A stretch of 64,000 nucleotides of DNA. Source: Gammaproteobacteria bacterium (lineage in GTDB: Bacteria > Pseudomonadota > Gammaproteobacteria > Thiohalomonadales > Thiohalomonadaceae). A program made the position numbers and the translations under genes. The DNA is taken from positions 54,882-118,881 of the forward strand of contig QKED01000087.1 in the NCBI GenBank assembly GCA_003252455.1, in the 5' to 3' direction. Shown here piece after piece: positions 59,910 through 64,000 of the stretch. The stretch's first letter is position 1. The number at the start of each line of letters is the position of its first letter. The notes under the pieces were generated by a model. It made no database searches and was not told the DNA's origin. It worked only from the letters and a program-made list of their open reading frames with translations.

Positions 59910-62900
59910 CTAGCCCTCCAGCAGGCGGCGCACCGCCTTGAGATCGAAGCGTGCCACCGCCTCGCGCAGCTCCAGTAGCGGCCCACACTCGGCCTGCGGC
60001 AGTCGCTCGACGCGCTTGCGCAGCTCCAGGATGCGCCCGCGCTGGACCAGCGCCAACAACACCTCGCGCTCCTCGTCGTCGAGGTCGAGGGTCGCCTCCG
60101 GCTCGGCGTCGCCACGGCACGGCACCCCGACCTCCTCTGCCTCGCTATCACCGTCCCCTTGCGCCAACCAGCGCAGCGGCAGATGGTCGGCGAGCAGCAC
60201 CTGCAGCAGTTCGCGCTGCACCGGTTTGGCCAGATGGGCGACACACCCGGCGGCGGCACTGTTGGCGCGGTCCTCGTCGAAGGCACTGGCGGAACAGGCG
60301 ATGATCGGCAGCGAGGCGAGCCCGGGCAGGGCGAGGATGCGTCGGGTGCTCTCCAGCCCGTTGATACCGGGCATCACCAGGTCCATCAGCACCAGGTCGA
60401 CCGACTCCTCGGCGAGCAGTGCCAGCGCCGCCTCGCCCCCCGCCACCTCCAGCACCTCGAAGCCCAGGGGGGTGAGCAGGCCGCGCAGCACGTCGCGGTT
60501 GTCGGCCACGTCGTCCACCAACAGTATGCGCAGGGGGACCGTGCCGCCATCGGTGCGCCGGTAGCGCTGGCCGAGGTGACCAGGTGCGTGCACGGCCCCG
60601 CCGCCCGGCGCGTCGATCACCGGTAGCGGGATGCTCAGGGCGAAGCGGCTGCCGACGCCAAGGCGGCTCTCCACTCCGATCTCGCCCCCCATCTGCTCCA
60701 CCAGGCTCTTGCTGATGGCCAGACCGAGCCCGGTGCCCTGGCTGCGGTACTCGACATCGCCCTCTTGATGGAAGGGCTGGAACAGCCCTGCCAGGCGGTC
60801 GGCGGGGAGGCCGATGCCGGTATCGACCACGGCCAACTGCAGGTGGCCATTGGAGTAGCCCGCCTCCAGCCGCACCTCGCCCTGCGAGGTAAACTTCACC
60901 GCGTTGCCGAGCAGGTTCATCAACACCTGGCGCAGGCGCCGCTCGTCGGCCAGCACGCGCCGCGGCAGACCCGGCGAGGGCTGGTAGGCGAAGGCGAGTC
61001 CCTTGTCCTGAGTGCGGATGCGAAACAGCTCGTCGAGCCCGCGCAGCAGGGCGTGCAGGTCACACGGACCGGGGTCGAGGTCGAGACGTCCCGCCTCCAC
61101 CTTGGCCAGGTCGAGTACGTCGTTGATCAGCGAGAGCAGGTAGTCGCCGCTGCGCTGGATGATGCCGACACTGCGGCGCATCCCCGCCGGCAGGGTGTCG
61201 GCGCTCTGCATGATCTGGGCGTGGCCGAGCATGGCGTTGAGGGGGGTGCGCAGCTCGTGGCTCATGTTGGCCAGGAAGGCGGACTTGGCGCGATTGGCCG
61301 CCTCGGCACTGTGGCGTGCCTGTACCAACGCCTCCTCGGTGCGGCGACGGTGGATGATGTACCACAGCTCCTGGGCCAGCAGGCGCAGCTGTTCAACCTT
61401 CTCTTCGGGGAAGCCCTCGCCGCGCACGTGCAGCATGAAGCGCATCTGCTGGCCGTGGTAGACCGGCAGGTTGTAGCCGCCGCCCCCGTCCAGCGCGAAG
61501 GGCAGGTCGATACACGCCTCGACCTTGTCGGCCACCTGGTCCCAGTCCGCCACCACCGGCCCCACGGGCACGCAGCAGTGGGAGCAGCTGGCGGTGAGGT
61601 CTCGCTCCCAGCTGTGCCCCTCGGACCAGCCATAGGCGTGCAACTGCTCCGAGTCCCCGCCGTAGAGGGTGAACCAGACGTGGCCCACTGCGGCGAAGGC
61701 GGCGACACGCTGCGCGGCGTGACGCATCAGCGCCACCTCGTCGTGGGTCGAGGCGAAAGTGTTGAGCTCCCACAGGGCATTGAGACGCTGCTCGTTGAGG
61801 CGGTGCTGCAACTCGGCACGACGCCGCTGGGTGAGGTCGGTGACGAAGGCGACCAGGCGTTCGGTCCCCTCGTCACTGGCCACCAGGCGCACGGTCACCT
61901 CCACCGGCAGGGTGTGACCCTGTTTGTGCACACCGTAGGTGTCGAGCACGATCACCTCGTGGCCACGCGCCTGGGCTAGGTGTGAATCCCAGGCCATCTG
62001 CGGGAACTCGGGGGCGATGTCCATCACACGCCGCGCCATCAGCTCTTCGCGGCTGTAGCCGAGCTGCTCGCAGAAGCGCCAGTTGACGTAATCGAAACCG
62101 GAGTCCTGCGGACGCACCCAGCAGATGCCCACCGGGGCGCGGTCCATGGAGGTCTGCACGAAGCGCAGGCGCTGATTGGTCGAGGTGAGGGCACTGGTGC
62201 GCTGGGCCACCAGTGCCTCCAGCTCGTCCTGATGCTGCAGCAGTGCCGCCTGACTCTCGGCCAGACGCTGGCTGAGGGAGTCGAAATGCTGTGCCAGACG
62301 CATCAATACGCCACTGCCCTGCACCTGACTGGTAACCCCGTAATCCCCCAGCACCAACCGCGAGATCATCCATTCGAGGCGCTGCAGCGGCAGCAGCACC
62401 CAACGGCGCACCATCCACCCCACGAGGAGGGCGAAGGCGAGAAAGCTGGCCAGCCAGCGCAGCCACACCTCGGGCGATGCGGTCTCGGCCCAGAGTGCCT
62501 GCTTCGCCTCGTCGAGACCGGAGATGAGCAGCAGCGCGCCACGCACCGGCTCCAGGGTGTCGGGGTCTTGGCCGACGATCAGCGGGGCGTAGGCCACCAC
62601 ACGATCACCGCCCTGATCGAGAAACACCTCGGCACTACCGCTCTGGCGCACGCGCCTGAGCCGCTCGGGCTCGAAGTCGGGCAGCACCTGGGAGACCGGC
62701 AGGTCGCGCCACTCATAGCGGTTGGCCAACAGCACGCGGTTGCGTGCATCCAGCACCAGCAGGATACGCAGGTCGATATCCGTGGCCCAGGTGGCCACCT
62801 CGCGCTCGGCGGCGGGCAGGCCGAGGACGCTGGTGAGGTCCTGCTCCAGGGCGTTTTGTATGTGGTAGACACGCTGGTGGATGGCACTCAGGTGCTCACG

Positions 62901-63029
62901 CTCGACGAAGGTGGCGTGATGGTTCTGTTGTTCGTACCAGTGGTTGAGGAGGAACAGCGGGCCGACCACCAGAAACAGGCTGAGCAGCAGCAGGCGACCG
63001 AGGGGGCGGGTGACCAGTGGCGGTGGCAT
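59910..63029 (-). CDS. Hybrid sensor histidine kinase (PAS, GAF-like, HisKA, HATPase, REC)
   Basis: 1039 residues: TM1 (about 10-30), periplasmic domain (about 31-190), TM2 (about 195-215), HAMP-like and coiled coil (215-285), PAS (about 288-405), GAF-like (about 415-560, with a CSHCC cluster near 483), HisKA SHELRTPLNAMLGH (near 590), HATPase with LLGNAVKFTS, VVDTGIGLP, GTGLGLAI (about 690-815), REC (about 830-945, Asp in LVLMDLVMPG near 880), and a C-terminal helical segment (about 975-1039) resembling the end of the kinase at 51.4 kb. It starts 1 bp after the stop of the binding-protein gene. Confidence 0.93.
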   Translation of the reverse strand: MPPPLVTRPLGRLLLLSLFLVVGPLFLLNHWYEQQNHHATFVEREHLSAIHQRVYHIQNALEQDLTSVLGLPAAEREVATWATDIDLRILLVLDARNRVLLANRYEWRDLPVSQVLPDFEPERLRRVRQSGSAEVFLDQGGDRVVAYAPLIVGQDPDTLEPVRGALLLISGLDEAKQALWAETASPEVWLRWLASFLAFALLVGWMVRRWVLLPLQRLEWMISRLVLGDYGVTSQVQGSGVLMRLAQHFDSLSQRLAESQAALLQHQDELEALVAQRTSALTSTNQRLRFVQTSMDRAPVGICWVRPQDSGFDYVNWRFCEQLGYSREELMARRVMDIAPEFPQMAWDSHLAQARGHEVIVLDTYGVHKQGHTLPVEVTVRLVASDEGTERLVAFVTDLTQRRRAELQHRLNEQRLNALWELNTFASTHDEVALMRHAAQRVAAFAAVGHVWFTLYGGDSEQLHAYGWSEGHSWERDLTASCSHCCVPVGPVVADWDQVADKVEACIDLPFALDGGGGYNLPVYHGQQMRFMLHVRGEGFPEEKVEQLRLLAQELWYIIHRRRTEEALVQARHSAEAANRAKSAFLANMSHELRTPLNAMLGHAQIMQSADTLPAGMRRSVGIIQRSGDYLLSLINDVLDLAKVEAGRLDLDPGPCDLHALLRGLDELFRIRTQDKGLAFAYQPSPGLPRRVLADERRLRQVLMNLLGNAVKFTSQGEVRLEAGYSNGHLQLAVVDTGIGLPADRLAGLFQPFHQEGDVEYRSQGTGLGLAISKSLVEQMGGEIGVESRLGVGSRFALSIPLPVIDAPGGGAVHAPGHLGQRYRRTDGGTVPLRILLVDDVADNRDVLRGLLTPLGFEVLEVAGGEAALALLAEESVDLVLMDLVMPGINGLESTRRILALPGLASLPIIACSASAFDEDRANSAAAGCVAHLAKPVQRELLQVLLADHLPLRWLAQGDGDSEAEEVGVPCRGDAEPEATLDLDDEEREVLLALVQRGRILELRKRVERLPQAECGPLLELREAVARFDLKAVRRLLEG

Positions 63030-63030
63030 T

Positions 63031-63987
63031 TCAGGCCCCGAGGATGAAGCGCGGTTCGAGCACGCCGTCCAGGCGCACCGATGACGTCAGTAGACCCTGC
63101 TCGCGCATGCGCTGGGCGAGCGTGTGTAGGGTGCCGAGCAGTTCGCCCTGTAGCCAGTGCTGGTTCTGCACCCGCCCCTGCAGCTGGATACCCTCGTAGG
63201 CGCGGGCCACCTGTGACTCGCTGAGGCGTTGGCGCCGGGCGATCACCGGCAGCGCCTGCTCGGGGCGGCGATGCAGCAGGTCGAGGGAGGCGAGGTGGGC
63301 CTGGATCAGTGTATTGAGCCCGGTGGCGTGGGGGCGGATCGCCTCTTGGTGCACCGCCAGCACATCGAGGATCATGCCGGGGCGTTGGCTGGAGTCGAAC
63401 AGGCGCTGGGCCCCCAAGGCCGCCAACTGACTGGCCATCGGCTCATAGGTGACCACCACATCGGCGCGCCCCTCGGCGTAGTCGAGGAGGTGCCGCTCGG
63501 GGGTGGAGGGGAGCAGCTCCACGTCGTCCACCTCCAACTGCGCCTCTTCGAGCAGCGCGTGCAGCATCAGGTTGCCCACCGCACTGTGTTCGACCGCGAT
63601 ACGCCGCCCCCATAGATCCACCAGTCCGCCCACCTCGGGGCGGGCGTAGACCGCGTCGGCCCCGTGCGAGGCATCGAGCACCAGCACCACGCGTAGCGGT
63701 ACCCCCTCGGCAAGTAGGGTCAACAGCTCATCCAAGGTGAGGCAGGCCGCCTCCAGCACCCCACCGCGCAGGGCGCGCATCACGTCAGTGGTGTTGGGCA
63801 TCTCCACCAGCTGCACCTGATGCTCGTCCAGACGCCCTTGGGCACGGGCCAGATAGAGGGTCTCGTAGCCGAGCCACAGATTGCTCCCCAGGCGTAGCGG
63901 ATGGTGGTGGTGGCCGACGTTACCGCAACCGAACAACGGCAGCGCGAGGGCGTAGTGGAGCAAGCGGCGTCGGCAAAGCCTAGGCAT
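63031..63987 (-). CDS. NMT1/SsuA-type periplasmic binding lipoprotein, paired with the hybrid kinase
   Basis: 318 residues. MPRLCRRRLLHYALALPLFG followed by Cys is a lipoprotein signal (lipobox LFGC, Cys21); the RRR could also allow Tat export. The binding domain has LRLGSNLWLGYETLYLARAQ, GGVLEAACLTLDELLTLLAE, GRRIAVEHSAVGNLMLHALL and GRADVVVTYEPMASQL, typical of the NMT1/taurine family. No transporter genes follow; the next codons belong to the hybrid kinase. Membrane anchoring would keep it close to the sensor. Ligand unknown. Confidence 0.88.
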   Translation of the reverse strand: MPRLCRRRLLHYALALPLFGCGNVGHHHHPLRLGSNLWLGYETLYLARAQGRLDEHQVQLVEMPNTTDVMRALRGGVLEAACLTLDELLTLLAEGVPLRVVLVLDASHGADAVYARPEVGGLVDLWGRRIAVEHSAVGNLMLHALLEEAQLEVDDVELLPSTPERHLLDYAEGRADVVVTYEPMASQLAALGAQRLFDSSQRPGMILDVLAVHQEAIRPHATGLNTLIQAHLASLDLLHRRPEQALPVIARRQRLSESQVARAYEGIQLQGRVQNQHWLQGELLGTLHTLAQRMREQGLLTSSVRLDGVLEPRFILGA

Positions 63988-64000
63988 GGATGTGTCCAGT

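Overview
The window is GC-rich, densely coded chromosomal DNA from a gammaproteobacterium that is probably an autotrophic sulfur oxidiser. Three things point there: a form IA RuBisCO operon (cbbL, cbbS, cbbQ, cbbO) with a divergent CbbR regulator, the start of a DsrC/TusE-type sulfur-relay protein at the left edge, and a housekeeping block in gammaproteobacterial style (ftsY-ftsE-ftsX ... rpoH, yicC, rph, rdgB, hemW). I see no rRNA or tRNA genes, no CRISPR array, no transposase and no phage structural genes.

Layout. 1-8 kb: DsrC-like N-terminus, MazG-like NTP pyrophosphatase, OmpA-type lipoprotein, small membrane and secreted proteins, a DUF4105 protein, then a periplasmic binding protein overlapping a GGDEF-EAL protein. 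8-18 kb: cbbR <> cbbL-cbbS-small gene-cbbQ-[palindrome array]-cbbO-[palindrome array]-two unusual genes, the second with a domain otherwise known to me from phage polyvalent proteins; then a Crp/Fnr regulator. 18.7-30 kb: solitary PstS-like protein, membrane-anchored methyltransferase, rsmD and two M16 peptidases, ftsYEX, a REC-REC-GGDEF protein with degenerate catalytic sites, rpoH. 30-40 kb: yicC, a Ser/Thr kinase-phosphatase pair, rph, rdgB, a small Cys protein, hemW, a diguanylate cyclase, a methyltransferase, fructokinase (mak), and a PA2779/PA2778-type pair. 40-49 kb: glycolate oxidase glcDEF with a four-carbon-acid-sugar (DUF1537) kinase and a transketolase-like TPP enzyme, divergent from an IclR regulator, then a periplasmic rhodanese. 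49.6-56.7 kb: OxyR, a binding protein plus sensor kinase, a peroxiredoxin-glutaredoxin fusion with a recognisable OxyR site upstream, a Dyp-type peroxidase. 57-64 kb: two more binding protein plus sensor kinase pairs.

How it fits together. RuBisCO and its CbbQO activase fix CO2. RuBisCO oxygenation makes 2-phosphoglycolate, and the glcDEF/TPP-enzyme/DUF1537-kinase cluster may be a dedicated glycolate or sugar-acid salvage route. The OxyR, peroxiredoxin-glutaredoxin and peroxidase genes handle oxidative stress. The most striking recurring pattern is four tightly coupled two-gene units (about 7.0, 51.4, 57.8 and 63.0 kb). In each, a solute-binding protein of a different family is followed within 14 bp, or with overlap, by a membrane sensor (GGDEF-EAL or histidine kinase), and no ABC permease or ATPase is present. 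I read these as binding proteins recruited as sensory co-receptors. The second notable pattern is a family of nested palindromic repeats bracketing cbbO.
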